From Gnetum montanum (lineage: Eukaryota > Streptophyta > Gnetopsida > Gnetales > Gnetaceae), in contig MNCI01003034.1 of assembly GCA_015680685.1 (NCBI GenBank), positions 130,060-194,059 of the forward strand: a DNA stretch of 64,000 bases, in the 5' to 3' direction. The notes beneath the pieces are model-generated. The model ran no database searches. It was not told the DNA's origin and was given only the letters and a program-made list of their open reading frames with translations. The position numbers were made by a program, and so were the translations under genes. Shown in pieces: positions 20,640 to 33,099 of this stretch (its first letter is position 1; each line of letters opens with the position of its first letter).

Positions 20640-23600
20640 GTACGTATAACAAATTACATTATGGAACTAAGTCCAATTTGAACTACATGATCCTTAAATG
20701 AATTTGGTGGCATTTCTTTTGTCAAAGGGTTAGCTATCATCAATTTAGTGTTTATATGCTTAGTGACCACTTTGTTTTCCTTAATACGTTTCCTTATAGC
20801 TAAGTACTTTATGTCAATGTGTTTACTTTGACTACCACTCTTATTATTCTTAGCCATAAGGATAGTAGCTAAATTGTCACAAAACATTCTTAATAGTCTA
20901 GATATAGAATCCATAATTCTAAGCCTTGATATAAAACTCTTTAGCCATACACCATGTGAAGTAGCCTCAAAATAAAAAATGAACTCTACCTCCATGATTA
21001 AAGTAGCAACCAAAGTGCTCTTCTAGCTAGCATAAAAACATAACTAGATGTTCATTTCCATGAATCAACACAGCTAGCAAAGTTTAAATTGAAGTAGCCA
21101 GTCACCTCCAAGGAGTCAGTTCATTTATACATAAGCATGTAAATCTTTTGTAACCTCATCACTTTCTTTGTAGCCCTCCAGTGATCAATACTTAGATTAC
21201 TCTAATATCTACCCAACATTTCCATAGCAAATGCAATGTTAGGTCTTATGTAGACCTGAGCATACATAAGGCTTCCAACAGCTAAAACATACGAAATGTT
21301 GCTCATCTAAATTTTCTCTAAATTAGTCATAGGGCACTGGTTCAAATTGAACCTGACAACCCATCACAATGGATGGTATACTTGGTGAACAATCCTTCAT
21401 CCAAAACCTCTCTAAAACTTTATTAATATAGGTTTCCTGTGATAGTCCCAAAACACATCTAGATTTGTCCTTATGGATCTGAATGCCAATGACATAAGAT
21501 GCCTCACCCATATCCTTCTTGTCAAAATTCTTAGTGAGAAAATGTTTCACCTTGTATAGAAATCCACTATTATTGGTTACAAAAAGGATATCATCCACAT
21601 ATAGAACAAGGAAATATATATTTTTCCGATTGACCTTCTAGTATATACATTGATCCACGATGTTTTCTTCAAAACCAAATGAAGTGATGATATCTTGGAA
21701 TTTTAAATACCATTGATAGGAGGCCTATTTCAATCCATATATGGATTTCTTGAGCTTGCATACCAATTGCTCACCATCACTAGAGGAAAATCCTTTAGGT
21801 TGTTTCATATAAACCTCTTCCTCTAGATCATCATTGAAAAATGCTATTTCACATCCATTTGATGCAATTTAAGATCAAAATGGGCAACCAATGTCATGAT
21901 AACATGAAGGGAGTCCTTCTTAGATACAGGAGAAAAGGTTTCCTTGTAATCTATTCCCTCTTTCTGAGTGAATCCTTTAGCAACAAGTCTAGCCTTATAT
22001 TTTTCAATGTTGCCCAATGAGTCCTTCTTAGTCTTGAAGACCCATTTTCATCCAATGGATTTTACACCATCAAACACATTTTCAAGATCTTGGACTCCAT
22101 TAGATGACATAGAGTTCATTTCATCTTGCATGGCATCATACGACAAGTTAGATTCCTTACAACTCATGGGTTGTGAAAATTTTTTGGGATCATTTTTGGC
22201 TCCCATGTTGTAGTCAGACTCTTGTAGATACACCATATAGTTACTAGAAATTTTTGATCACCTTACTCTAATAGACATTCTTAATGTTGATTCATCATTC
22301 TCTTGAGGATCATGATGTTCAATAGGCTATTCAATAGGTTTTGGTATCTATTGTTTAGCTAGATCTACTATTTCTTGATTAGTATTTTGTGGAACTTCAA
22401 TGACTGGTTGTTGTTTATTATGCATTTGTGATCTAGGTGTATTGTGCACAACAATAAATCTATCATTTGAAGTAGCGGTATGAGTGTCTATATGATCCAT
22501 CTCAAGAACAATGTTCCAAGATCTACTACTCCCACTAATCAAGTCATTCTCAAGAAATTAGGCATTCCTTAATTTCACAAACCTAGTAGTATGTGATGGG
22601 CAATAAAACCTATATCCCTTAGACCATTCAGCATATCCAATGAAATACTCACTTATGGTCCTTGGTTCTAGCTTGTTTTCTTGTGGATTATAGATTCTTA
22701 CTTCAGATGGGCATCCCCAAATGTGTATATGTCACAAACTCGGTGTCCAAGCTTTTTATAATTCAAATGATGTCTTTGAAATAACCTTGGTTTTAAATCA
22801 GTTTAATATATACACTACTATCTTGAGAGATTTAGTTCAAAAGGACTTAGGAAGCTTGGAGCTACTAAGAATACTCCACACCATGTTCCATAATGTTCAA
22901 TTTCTTCTTTCTGCCATATCATTCTAGTCTAGAGAACCAGACATAGTGTACTAGGCAACAATTCCATGCTCTTGAAGAAACTTAGCCAATGGACTAGGTG
23001 CTTGTCCATCATCAATATATCTACCATAGTATTCACTAGCTCTATTAGATCTCACTAACTTTATTTTCTTACTACATTATTTCTCTACTTTAGCCTTGAA
23101 CATCTTAAAGGCGTTTAAAGCATTGCTCTTGTTATGAAGCAAATAGAGATACATATATCATGAGTAATCATCAATAAAGGTAATGAAATACTTTTTACCA
23201 TACACATCCATATCTATACTACAAATATTTTCTATGTATGATCTCTAATATGTCTGAACTCCTCTTGGCACCTTTCTTTAACATATTGATTTGCTTTCCC
23301 TTTATGCAGTCGACATAAGTGTCATAGTCAATAAAATATAGAGTATTAAGTACTCCATCATTTACTAATTTATTTATTCTATTAATAGAGATATTTCCTA
23401 ATCTATGATGCCACAACATGGAGGATTCATCATTCATAACACATCTCTTAATGCTAGCATGAACATGCATAGAAGTATAAAAAGTTTTCTTTTGTAAATT
23501 AATGTTGAAAAGATCATTGGTCAATGTACCATTTCCAATAAATTCATATCTATAATGTAGATTGAATATAGTATCTAAAAAATTAAAGAAAAATACCAAT

Positions 23601-23900
23601 GATACAAGTCTTGAAATAGAAATTAAATTCCTTGAAAAAATTAAAATATAAAATGTCTTTTTGAACTCTAAAAAAAAACCATTGCTTAAAACTAATTTGC
23701 ATGTTCTGATTGCCTTCACATGTGAGCACATCTTGTTGCCTGAATAGATGCAAGACTCACTTCCCATTGGCTTCCTTAGGTTTTTCAACCCCTACAAGGA
23801 ATTGGTAACATGGATTGTAGAACTAGAGTCAATCCACCATATGCCATGGCCAACATCAATGATATTATATTTAAAACAAATAAGAGAGAGTTGAGTACCT
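20640..23900 (-). pseudogene. Copia pol: protease, integrase, RT, RNaseH
   Basis: Domains follow Ty1/copia order from right to left. Protease: 'WWIDSSSTIHVTNS' (about 23830; family DSGAT). GAG-pre-integrase: 'SSMLWHHRLGNISINRINKL' (about 23400). Integrase: 'SEYYGRYIDDGQ' then 'HGIVA.YTMSGSLD.NDMAE' (about 22900-23050). RT: 'KWVFKTKKDSLGNIEKYKAR', 'LVAKGFTQKEGIDYKETFSP' (about 21950-22050) and the catalytic YVDD, intact at 21590-21601. RNaseH: from about 21290 to the C-terminus near 20654. Stops, mostly TAG and TAA, occur throughout, with at least two frame changes, so no polyprotein is possible. Integrase before RT places it in Copia, not Gypsy. Confidence 0.92.
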
Positions 23901-23949
23901 TTCTTTTTAAGCCATTTTTGATATTTAGAATAATCCTTTTTTATGTGCC

Positions 23950-24754
23950 CTTTATTTTTGTAGAAAAATCATCTATATTCCTTCTTAATATTAGCTTGTG
24001 TAGGTAATTTGACCTTCCACTTACCTTGGGCTTATTCTTTTCTTTTGTGATCAAATACACACTCTCTTTCGCTTCCATCACAAGTCTACCCTTTTCTTGC
24101 ACACACATGGTCATTAGTTCATTGCTTGACCATTTGTCCCTATGTGTGTTATAAGAAATCTTAAAGGGTTCATTATATTATGGGAGTGTGTCTACTATGT
24201 AGTGCACAAGAAAATATTTTGACATCTCAACCTTAGGTGTTTTGAGTTGAGTTACTATATCCCTCATTTGCATGATGTGCTCATGCACACCATGAATTTT
24301 GGTGAGCTTCATGGATGAGAACTTCATTATTAAGGTGCTAACCAATGCTTTGTTTGATAACTCAAATTGTTCATCAATTGCTTTTAACAAAATGGGAACA
24401 TTGTCATACTGTTCTAGTGAACCACACATACTAACCAAGATCTTGATCTTTTATAAACATGACACAGAGATGATTAGATCCCTCCCATTTTTCATAATTA
24501 CCAATATCATGCAAATGGGTGGCTATTATAATGACAAGTGGTTCATCCTTATGGATAGCATAATCAATTTCCATCCAACCTAAATGAAAAAGAATTCTCT
24601 CCTTCCACACCTTATAATTATCACCCTTTAATTCAAGAATGTCATATTTGAAATCAAAGTAGCTTATAGGTTGTACAAATGCATAATTAAACAGGATTAT
24701 GTCACTAAATTTGAGGTTAAAATACCATAACACATGTTTACCAATGTACATCAT
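23950..24754 (-). pseudogene. Copia gag
   Basis: The N-terminal part has 'LKGDNYKVWKERILFHLGW' (copia gag core, family L.g.NY..W...m). A second frame continues with 'YDNVPILLKAIDEQFE' and 'MKLTKIHGVHEHIMQMRDIV', typical of the UBN2-type gag. A frameshift near 24435 separates the two. The zinc knuckle near 23970 is degenerate ('FFYKNKGHIKKD'). The product would be the structural capsid protein of the element. Confidence 0.85.
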
Positions 24755-25320
24755 GTAAACATATAAATCAAATGACAGAAAATTACCTATGGGCTAAATT
24801 TTAATTCAAACTGATTCATATATCCTTACGATGAAACTGTTAAATTATATTCCTTTTCTTAATACCTGTGGGAAAATTAAGAAAAATATTTAACATATCA
24901 TCCTAATTAATCATATTAAATACAATAAAAATTTATGTGGGATAAAGTTTATTGTATTACATATGATTAATCACAATTTAATTTTTCATATGTGATCCAA
25001 AAGTTTTAACAATTTTTCACAATTAAAGATTTTTTGACTACTCTCTAATCGTACAAAAAATAAAGATCACAAGCTATAATTTTATGTAGGAAAAACTATG
25101 AATTATAAAATTTTAATATTCTTTAAATAAAGAAACTTTATGCATAGTTCAAAACCCCAAAATATCACCTAAATAGGCAGCCATCACGCCTTGCAAAAAG
25201 AAATAACCCTCACAAAACAATGCCACAGAGGTTAGTGATTTACAGGGACACCTATCACAATCATAAATGGGCCTTCCAATTACTAATTAGTAATGGCATC
25301 AAGACAGAGATAGAAATGAA

Positions 25321-25332
25321 GCTTTGATACCA
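25321..25332 (-). other. Primer-binding site (tRNA-Met type) of G
   Basis: The minus strand reads tggtatcaaagc, one change from TGGTATCAGAGC, complementary to the 3' end of plant initiator tRNA-Met. It lies two bases inside the 5' LTR edge at 25335. Confidence 0.85.
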
Positions 25333-25334
25333 AA

Positions 25335-25973
25335 TGTAAGACAAAATTCATGGATTTCATAAGAAATTTACATGCAGAGATAACTGGCAATGCACAATGT
25401 AGAAGCAAATGACACAAGAAATTCACATGCATAGATAACCAAAAATGCATAATGCGAAAGCAAATGGCATAGGAAATTTACATGCATAGATAACTAGAAA
25501 TGAAAAATGCTTGAGCAAATGTAATTGAGCTCTAGCCATTGATGCCTTGGATTAAACTTGGCATTTAGATTCTTCTTTCACATCGATGCTTTGTAACAAT
25601 GGTGTATGCAACCTCTAACAATCTATGAAAGGGACTAGAATTGCAATCCTGCTATAATTCGTGGTACCTTTGTTATCCCATCAAGAATGAATCTATAGGT
25701 TAAAAAATTAATTACCATAAGAGACCCAATACCAACACATAAAAAAAATGTTACCAAATATGGAGACCATCTTGATGTGCTAACTAACTCATAAAAATCC
25801 ATTAGGAGATATAGTGACCACCTTGATGCATTAACTAATGCATAAAACACATTAGTATATATGGTGGCCATATTAATGTATTAACTAACACATAAAATGC
25901 ATTATTGGATATAGTGGCCAGCTTGATGCATTAACTAATGCATAAAACATGTTAGTGGATAAGGCATGTTATA
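25335..25973 (-). repeat. 5' LTR of copia element G
   Basis: This 639-base LTR is the partner of 19787-20370. It carries three copies of the ~54-base 'tgcatagataa' unit (about 25350-25515) where the other LTR has two, which accounts for the 55-base length difference. The four ~50-base units at the U3 start (25755-25965) are conserved. Confidence 0.92.
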
Positions 25974-26464
25974 GATGTTGCCATCTTCCCTGCAAATCTA
26001 CTTCACTACAACTGTTGTAGTATTCTTGAGATTCACTCTATAGAATTTTCCATACTTTCCAATTTCTATCTCATTATCCCTATTTTCTATAACTCAGAAA
26101 ATCTCCTTTGCTGAGAAATGAATGTCTTGGAAAGCTTTCATAGAGAAAGAGTGCCTAGATTTTCCTTTCCTTTTGTCCTCCTATTTGTTTGTTTGTTTTT
26201 CCAAAGGCTCATCCACATCAATCCAACAAACAAAATTTCAAAGACTAGATTATCAACAAATCTACTTTTAGGTCCAAATTTTCTTCTTCTATATACTCTA
26301 ATATAAATTTTCATGTACAAAGATGAGACCTTCAGTATCATGCATATCAATCTTATGATAGCCATTGCAAGCCAATACCCATTTATCATCATCTTTTTCA
26401 TTTGAATTCTATTTTTTCTTATGTACACAAATGATGGAAGTGGGGTAGAATCAATATCATTCAT
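25974..26464 (-). pseudogene. LRR receptor-kinase relic, juxtamembrane and P-loop half
   Basis: The minus strand encodes the N-terminal side of the kinase continued at 19125-19786. One frame runs from about 26225: 'IDVDEPLEKQTNK', 'SFSMKAFQDIHFSAKEIF', 'VIENRDNEIEIGKYGKFYRV' (family IG.GG.G.VYRV glycine loop, here with GKYGKF) and 'NLKNTTTVVVK' (beta-3 strand with the ATP-binding lysine). It has only three stops in about 80 codons. A hydrophobic stretch at about 26320-26390 ('WLAMAIIRLICMILKV') followed by RRR could be the transmembrane segment in another frame. No leucine-rich repeats are present; the ectodomain should lie beyond the chromovirus F insertion. Confidence 0.82.
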
Positions 26465-26639
26465 ATTTTTATCATGTTATCTAACATTACCTTTTGAGGT
26501 AAATAATATAATTTTTTTACTACTATCTTCCCTTGAAAAATAGCATATAGCATTCATAAAAAGAAGGATGGAATATATTTCATAAAGCTTGCTCCATAAA
26601 ATGGCCAAAATATGCCAAAAAATTATTTAGTATTTTCTC

Positions 26640-26993
26640 ATCTTGAGCATTGCTCTTGAAGATTGTGTGAGTTAGAGAGAATTGTCTTGAACATTGTTCT
26701 AGATCCTAGTTTGAGTTGCTAGAGCAGTTTCACTCCAAAAATAAATCACCTTCAAGTATTAAATCTAGATGTTATGCAAAGATAAAACTTGTAGCTAGAA
26801 AATGAGAAAACTATCTATCTTCAATTAATTTATTAGAAGATTATAACTAGTTCTCAAAACTCACAAATAATTAAAACCTATCACACCCAAATGATATTGC
26901 AAAGCATGAAGCTCTACAATCACATAATGACTATTTTCAATGCAAGACACAACCAATAGAGAATCTCTTCAATAACCTTGGACATGAGATATC
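26640..26993 (-). repeat. Distal part of chromovirus F LTR, split by element C
   Basis: This stretch continues, across the 15-kb insertion C, the LTR that begins at 42756. It has no coding potential. The outer edge at about 26640 is a guess, since no terminal TG could be proven. Confidence 0.5.
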
Positions 26994-28765
26994 TGAAACA
27001 CCCTAAATTTTGAAGGCATTCTTGCTTCACCAGGTCTACGTAGTTCAAGCAACGTCATGTCACTTCGGTAAGAAATAAATGCTCTGAGTTTAGGCTATGC
27101 AGTTTGGTAAGTTTTCTAGTTAAGTAATTCACCCAGCTAACAGCCTACTCAGAAACGATGCAGAGAGTTGTCAGCATTGTTTAAGATGTGTGAAATAGTT
27201 TGGCAAGTTTTCTAGTCAAGGAGTTTGCTACGCTACACTACGTTATGTAGTGTAGCAGGCTTCGGGAGACAGTTGTTCAGGCAATCAATTGGAAATTTTT
27301 TGCAAGACAAGTTGCCATGCTATGCTACACTACACAGCATAGCATAGTGTAGCAAGATCAAGATAGGAAGGCTCAGCTTACTCAGTGATTTCAATTACAC
27401 TCAGTTAGCACATTTGGCCTTCGAAACCAGTTGCTTTGCTCAAGTTCACATACTTCAGCAAGGCTCTTCTCACTAGAAAAGTAGCAGATCAAGCCAAAAG
27501 CAGGCCATGTTGGCTACTACGCTATGCTACACTACGTAGCATAGCATAGTGTGGAAAATTTGTAAAAGCCACGAAAAGCATATCAAAGTGTAGGATTAGC
27601 AAGTTCACAAGTTTCTCATTGCAAAAAAGCAAAGGTTGCAGATTATTGACATTTCCATGATTAAGGCTAGCTGCTACGCTATGCTACGCTACGTAGTGTA
27701 GCACAATGTAGCAACTATGCAAAATTAGTTAGAATACTTCAAAGGGCTTCCGACACATGCAACAAGCCTCGATGCAAGTTTCTACCTTAAAAGGGTGGCT
27801 ATGCTATGCTACGCTGCATAGCATAGCGCAACATAGCAAGATGCTACACTACACCAACATGCTATGCTGCATAGTGTAGCAAGCTGCTACGCTACACCCA
27901 CATGCTATGCTACAAAACATGGCACAAGGTAGCAGGTAGCTGTGCTACATCAATGCGTTTTACCTATTTTCATCATTGGCACACACCTCCAAGTTCTGAC
28001 AGCGTAATTACAACATGGCAGGCTTGTCAATCAGCTTTGCAGTTTCATGCAACATGGACATGTGAACATAGGTCCAGGACACGTGGTGTCCAAACCACAT
28101 CTTCTGCATGCTTCTAAAACTATAAATACCCCAACAAGCAACTCTAAAGGGGTTGGTTGGCAAGAAATTTGGTTGGTTAGAAAAAAACTGGTTGGAATGT
28201 TAGCAAAAATTTGAGTAAGTAAGTTAGCATTTTTACAAGTTGGAAAACTGGCAATCTTGAGCATTGTAAACATACTTTCCATTTGGCATTTTTTTTTTAA
28301 CTTTCCCGTTACCTTTGCAGGATTTTGCATTGTCAACCCTTGAGCCCACGTTCAAACACATGGTCAGCTTGCTTTGAACATTTTGGTTACTTTTGAAATC
28401 TCTATGCTTCCCAGTGTTGCACAACCAATTATATTCATTTTGATAGAGTAAAGCCATAGCTTTGAAGTGGTACATTCTCTTAACTGCATTTTACTTTTCT
28501 TTTCTGCTTGTCATTGCATTTTACATTATTTTCCACTTTCCTGCATTAAAAATTACTATTTACATTGTAAGTGTTGCTTTCAAAAATCCCCCATTTGCAA
28601 AGGTTATAGTAACACCGATTAAGTCCTTGTCTGATCGTCCAGACTGTCCAGGGCACCCCTTTTCTATTTTTATCTAGCATGACCCTCCTGTGGATCCATG
28701 GTTAAAACTATCATGACCGACGAACTCTCAATTTTTTCCAGCCACCAATGTTTTTAGTTGCTATA
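26994..28765 (+). repeat. 5' LTR of element C
   Basis: This 1772-base LTR has a TATA box (tataaata) at 28121-28128. Upstream, between about 27220 and 27940, lie seven palindromic clusters made of GCTAYGCTA and its complement (for example around 27228, 27315, 27518, 27675, 27792). They can form long hairpins. The LTR ends ttgctata just before the primer site. Confidence 0.92.
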
Positions 28766-28771
28766 GTTTTC

Positions 28772-28790
28772 TGGCACTAGAAGGAGGGCC
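28772..28790 (+). other. Primer-binding site of element C
   Basis: The sequence tggcactagaaggagggcc lies six bases after the LTR end and begins with the TGG expected to pair with a tRNA CCA end. The tRNA was not identified with confidence. It differs from the tRNA-Asp site used by elements B and E. Confidence 0.65.
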
Positions 28791-28882
28791 TTTTGGTGCC
28801 CTTTCCATTTTTTGTATGGTAGTCCTATAAGTGTTCTACATCCTGATACGCAGTGGCGTAAGCTTGATACCCAGTTGTGGTT

Positions 28883-29145
28883 GTTTACACATCGTGCGGT
28901 GCAGATCAGTCGCTTTGACAATTCTTCTAGAATCCAGCAGGACCTAAAGCCTTCGATCGCTAGTTGACTCGCTTGTCTTACAGTAGTCTTGAGCATGCTA
29001 TGTACCCTATCACATACTAGTGTAAAATGTGACATAATTTTACGATTTTTTACACATCGTGTGGTATATATCGATCGCTTTGATGATTCTTTTGGAATCC
29101 GGCAAGACATAAAGCTTTTTGATTGCTTTTTGATTTCCTTGTTTT
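28883..29145 (+). repeat. Duplicated ~97-base segment in the leader of C
   Basis: Copies at about 28883-28979 and 29047-29145 share tttacacatcgtg, tcgctttga, attctt.t.gaatcc and gcaagac(a/c)taaagc. They lie between primer site and gag, where packaging and dimerisation signals of LTR elements reside. Their role is unknown. Confidence 0.75.
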
Positions 29146-29177
29146 TCTCGTCTGCAAAACCAGCTAGCTTTGTGACA

Positions 29178-32100
29178 ATGACTTCCCCAAGCACTGCTGC
29201 TAACACCTCTAACCTTGAGGTTCCCTTCATGGTTCAAGGCATTACCGGTGTCGAACAACCACTCAGCCCAGGGCTGGGGCTACGTTGATCCCTCAGGATC
29301 CAAAATCCGGGACCTAAGGGTTTGACCCAACAACACGAGTGTTATAACTTTCTCTGTGCAAAGGTATAGGAAAACTTTCCCTTGGATGCCCAAGAACTAG
29401 AAGACAAATGTAGCTTCGAGTTCATTTACTACAATGGGAAGGAATTTGTTCCCATTCCCGATGCTTCCATTCCTTTGACATAGATAATTCAATGGATTCT
29501 AGACCAATTGATCCAGTTGGCTAGACTTAGGAAGTAGCAGGACATAGTGTCTAACCATGAAGAGACCTTCCAAGATGGATAGGAGGAGCTTGATTCTCAA
29601 TTCGATGGGAAAGATCAAACCAACCCTATTACCGTCCCTCCTATCTAGTCTTTCTAGACCAACCCATTTTCTGTTGTCACTCCCTTCGTGATCTCACCTA
29701 CGCTTTCGCAACCCATAGTTACATCCACAATGGGTAGCTATGTCATCTCCTTGGCGTACCAATGCCTCTATTCCCCTATTTCATTTTTAGCTACTATTCC
29801 TTCACAAACCATTCATCAATCCATCCCTGTAGTGCATCACACGCCAGTCACAACTGCCCTGCCATACGTTCACATCGTACCTATTTCACAGTCATACACA
29901 ACTTTTGTTTCCATTCCTGCATTTACACCTATCCCACCATCAGTGGCAGGCCTAGGCCCGTCCACATGGTGGACCCCATTCACAGCTCCCCCTACTATGT
30001 TACCATTGTAGATGTTTCACCATGTTTGCCAGCAAACCTACCAAATCCTGCAAATGGTACAATCTAGTGCAGGACCATGGCTAGCTTCATTGGTGACACA
30101 AGCCACCTATCCTACACCCAACCCATAGTTTCCACTCCAACAGCACCACCTACTGGGTGGTGGATAGTGCAAGCAACATCATTTGCGGGGGCCACCCCAA
30201 TGGTACCATCGATGGGTGACGTTGTTGCCCCTGTCACTCCACATATGGGAGCTACCTCAGTAGTTCCCCAACGGTCTGGATTGTCACAAGGTCTGGATCA
30301 AGCATTCTAGCTTCTCCAAACCCTTACTGAGGAAATAAAACACCTCAAGGCTGTCGAGTTTGGCATGGTACAAGTCATGAACTTTTACTAGGACAATCCT
30401 ATTAGCCCTGCAATCCCCGCACTAACGCTACCCCCAGGGATGTCTCGTCCTCACTTCACGAAATACAATGGGGAGGGAGATCCCAATGCACATCTTATTA
30501 CCTTTAGGTCTGAGTATCTTTTGTTACAACAATGGCCACACACTATTATATGCATCTTTGCCATGTCTTTGACTAGAAAGGCCCTAGACTGGTACCATGC
30601 CCTACCATGCTTCTCCATATCAACCCTAGAGGAGCTTCTGACCCATTTTGTGATACGCTTCAAGTATAACTTGAAGCTAGAAATCACACTGGATCAGCTA
30701 ATGAGCATGAAGCAGGATCCTCTAGAATCAGTCCAGAAGTTCATCTAGCATTGGAGCGCAACTCTTAATGAAATCCATGAACCCATCGCGGAAGCCCACT
30801 TACTGGCCATCTTTAAGGGTGCACTGAATGACTTCATCAAGTCTAAGCTGTACTACCTTGCTCCTCACACTCTTAGTCAAGCCTTTACTTAGAATAAGAG
30901 AATACAAGATGCGGCTGAGGTATGCAAAGACCTAGCCTATGTTGCTTACAAGAACACCTTCACAAAGAAGGACAAGGGTAAGGCTGCAACAGCCATGGTG
31001 GCTGCTATGGAAAATGAGGCCAAATCCAAACCTAATAACAATGATAACAAGAACAACAAAAAACCATCTGCACCTATAGCTAACTCCATGCCCAAGCAAG
31101 GAAACACACCACTACCTTCTACACACACACCCAAGACATTTGCGCCACCAAAACTGAACTTTGAGTGTAAAGACCATGCAAAGTATACCTCATTAGCTAT
31201 CAAGCCTTCAGATCTTTTGATGCAGCTGTTGGCAGCAGGGTACATCCAACACAAGCAGATGTTAGAGGAGGAAGTTAGGAAACATCAACGCTACTGTGAG
31301 CTCCTTAGGAACCCCTCTTTGGCCCTGCCCAACAAGCCCCCAGTTTCTAAGGGTTTCAAGCTAGATTGGTCTTGTGACTACCACCAACAGTGTGGTCACA
31401 ACACAAATTACTATCTGGCATTGAAGGATGGCATCCAAAGGATGATTGATCAAGGAAAAATGGTGTTAGATGAAAGTAACCCAATACGTCCTAAGAATCA
31501 ATCTCTGCATGTCTACACTGATCCCCTCAATGCCAACAATGTTGGTTATGTCATCAACACCATCGGCATTGACAGTAACCTTGGACCGCCCTAGCAGCCA
31601 TTTTATGTCTGCGTGCCTCAGCGTAGTGCACCAACACCACTAGTGGCTGATCAAAGCCTGTAGCAACCATTTGTCTTGAGAGCCCCTCCCTGGGCATTTG
31701 CCCCCATGCCATCTATTAGTGAAACTTTGCCACCTTGCCAATTAACATCGTTAGCTCCATTTGTCATTAAGGGGCCAACTCCTTCAACAGCCTCCGCCCC
31801 ACTTAAGATAGCTACACAGTCTTCTCATCCTAAAAAATGAGAAGTGAATTTTGCAGATGAGACATCAAGGGAAAATACCATCCCAGGTACTTCAAAACCC
31901 ATGTCCTCACCCCTTGCATCTACGCCCTCATCACCAAAGAGGAACGTTGCTACAACCACATAGTCTGCACCACCTCACCAAAAAGGGTCTGAACCCAGAT
32001 CTGAAGCTGTCCCTCCTCAGGAAATTCATCTTCTAGGACGAATGCAAGAAGAGAAGGGTAGTAAATAGTGGGGTGGCTAGGACCTCCTCGATGCTCTCAT

Positions 32101-32993
32101 GTAGGTCAAACAAGCTCTAAAACAAAATAATACTAGCCTGAGCTTGTATGAACTAATCATGATGTCTACCACACATTGTGAGGCTTTAGTCCGCATGTTG
32201 ATGGTGATCCTGGTTGGTGAAGACATGCTAGAGGAAGAGGAAGTGATCCACTCTGTTATGCTTCCCTCTATGCCTACAAAGCCAAATCTGTCCCAACTAA
32301 CTTTTTGTGACGGTTCCATTAGGGAAGAACCAGAAAGGGGTTAGGTGACTACAACACCCTTATTCATTACAATTCAGGTCAGCCAACATAGGATCCGATG
32401 GGTACACGTTGATGATGGGGCCGCCACGAATGTCATCCCCTTTCCTATTGTGGACAAGCTAGGTTTGGTCAACCAGATCAGATCCACAACAACATCATGC
32501 CTAAAGTCATTCAACATCAGTCATCATGAAGGGCATGATCCATATAGACTTCGTGGCAGGGGACCAGTTCCCCATGAATGCAATGTTCATCATGGTCGAA
32601 GAGATTCTTGGGTTTAACCTGATTTTGGGGAGGTCATGGTTAGCACAACTTAGGATTGTCTCCTCACCCATTCATCAGGAGATCCACATACCATACATAG
32701 GCAGGGAGGTGGTAATCCATGGTGACAAGGCAATGACAAAAGCTATCAATAATGTAGACATGGAATAGGGCTCATGGATCATAACCTCTGAGAATGAAGC
32801 ACTTTTTGCAACACACACCAACCATCCAGTGAAAGAATTGGCTTGGCGAGTTAGTTCCCAAAACAAAGATGTGTGGGCTGAGTTTCCCTTCCAAATGGAG
32901 GACAATGATGTAGATGAAGGCCCTAGCAAAGCACCTCAGCCTTATGTCTTGTCCAATCCACGATGGGTCAAGAAGCAGCTACGCATAGCGTAG
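29178..32993 (+). pseudogene. Gag-protease polyprotein of Tat-like element C
   Basis: The start ATG at 29178 (MTSPSTAANTSNLEVPF) opens a Pro/Thr/Ser-rich N-terminal region. The gag core spans about 30440-30750 ('MSRPHFTKYNGEGDPNAHL', 'MSLTRKALDWYHALP', 'LMSMKQDPLESVQKFI'). A zinc-binding-like box 'CDYHQQCGHNTNYYLALKD' (about 31375-31430) matches the C..H...GH pattern of Tat gags. The protease follows at about 32390-32760, with active-site-like 'HVDDGAATNVIPF' and 'LILGRSWLAQLRIVSSPIHQ' (Tat family LLGRPW). The frame shifts twice, near 30010-30080 and near 32520, and contains about a dozen stops. Translation ends at 32991, with no RT following. It would supply particle proteins but no enzymes for copying or integration. 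Confidence 0.88.
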
Positions 32994-33099
32994 AAACCCC
33001 ACTACTTCCCGCCCACTCGCCATCCTTTGTACATTTACCACCTTTTTATTTTTCATCTAGTTAGCCATGCTCTAAATCGTTAGTGTATCATCCCTTTAA

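Larger units (their letters stand above)
19787..25973 (-). mobile_element. Complete Ty1/copia element (G)
   Basis: Both LTRs, primer site, gag-pol and polypurine tract are present in minus orientation. The flanking five bases are gatgc (19782-19786) and gatgt (25974-25978), a target duplication with one C/T change. Joining the flanks at that point gives a continuous kinase reading frame, which supports the boundaries. The coding region is full length but has many stops. Confidence 0.93.
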
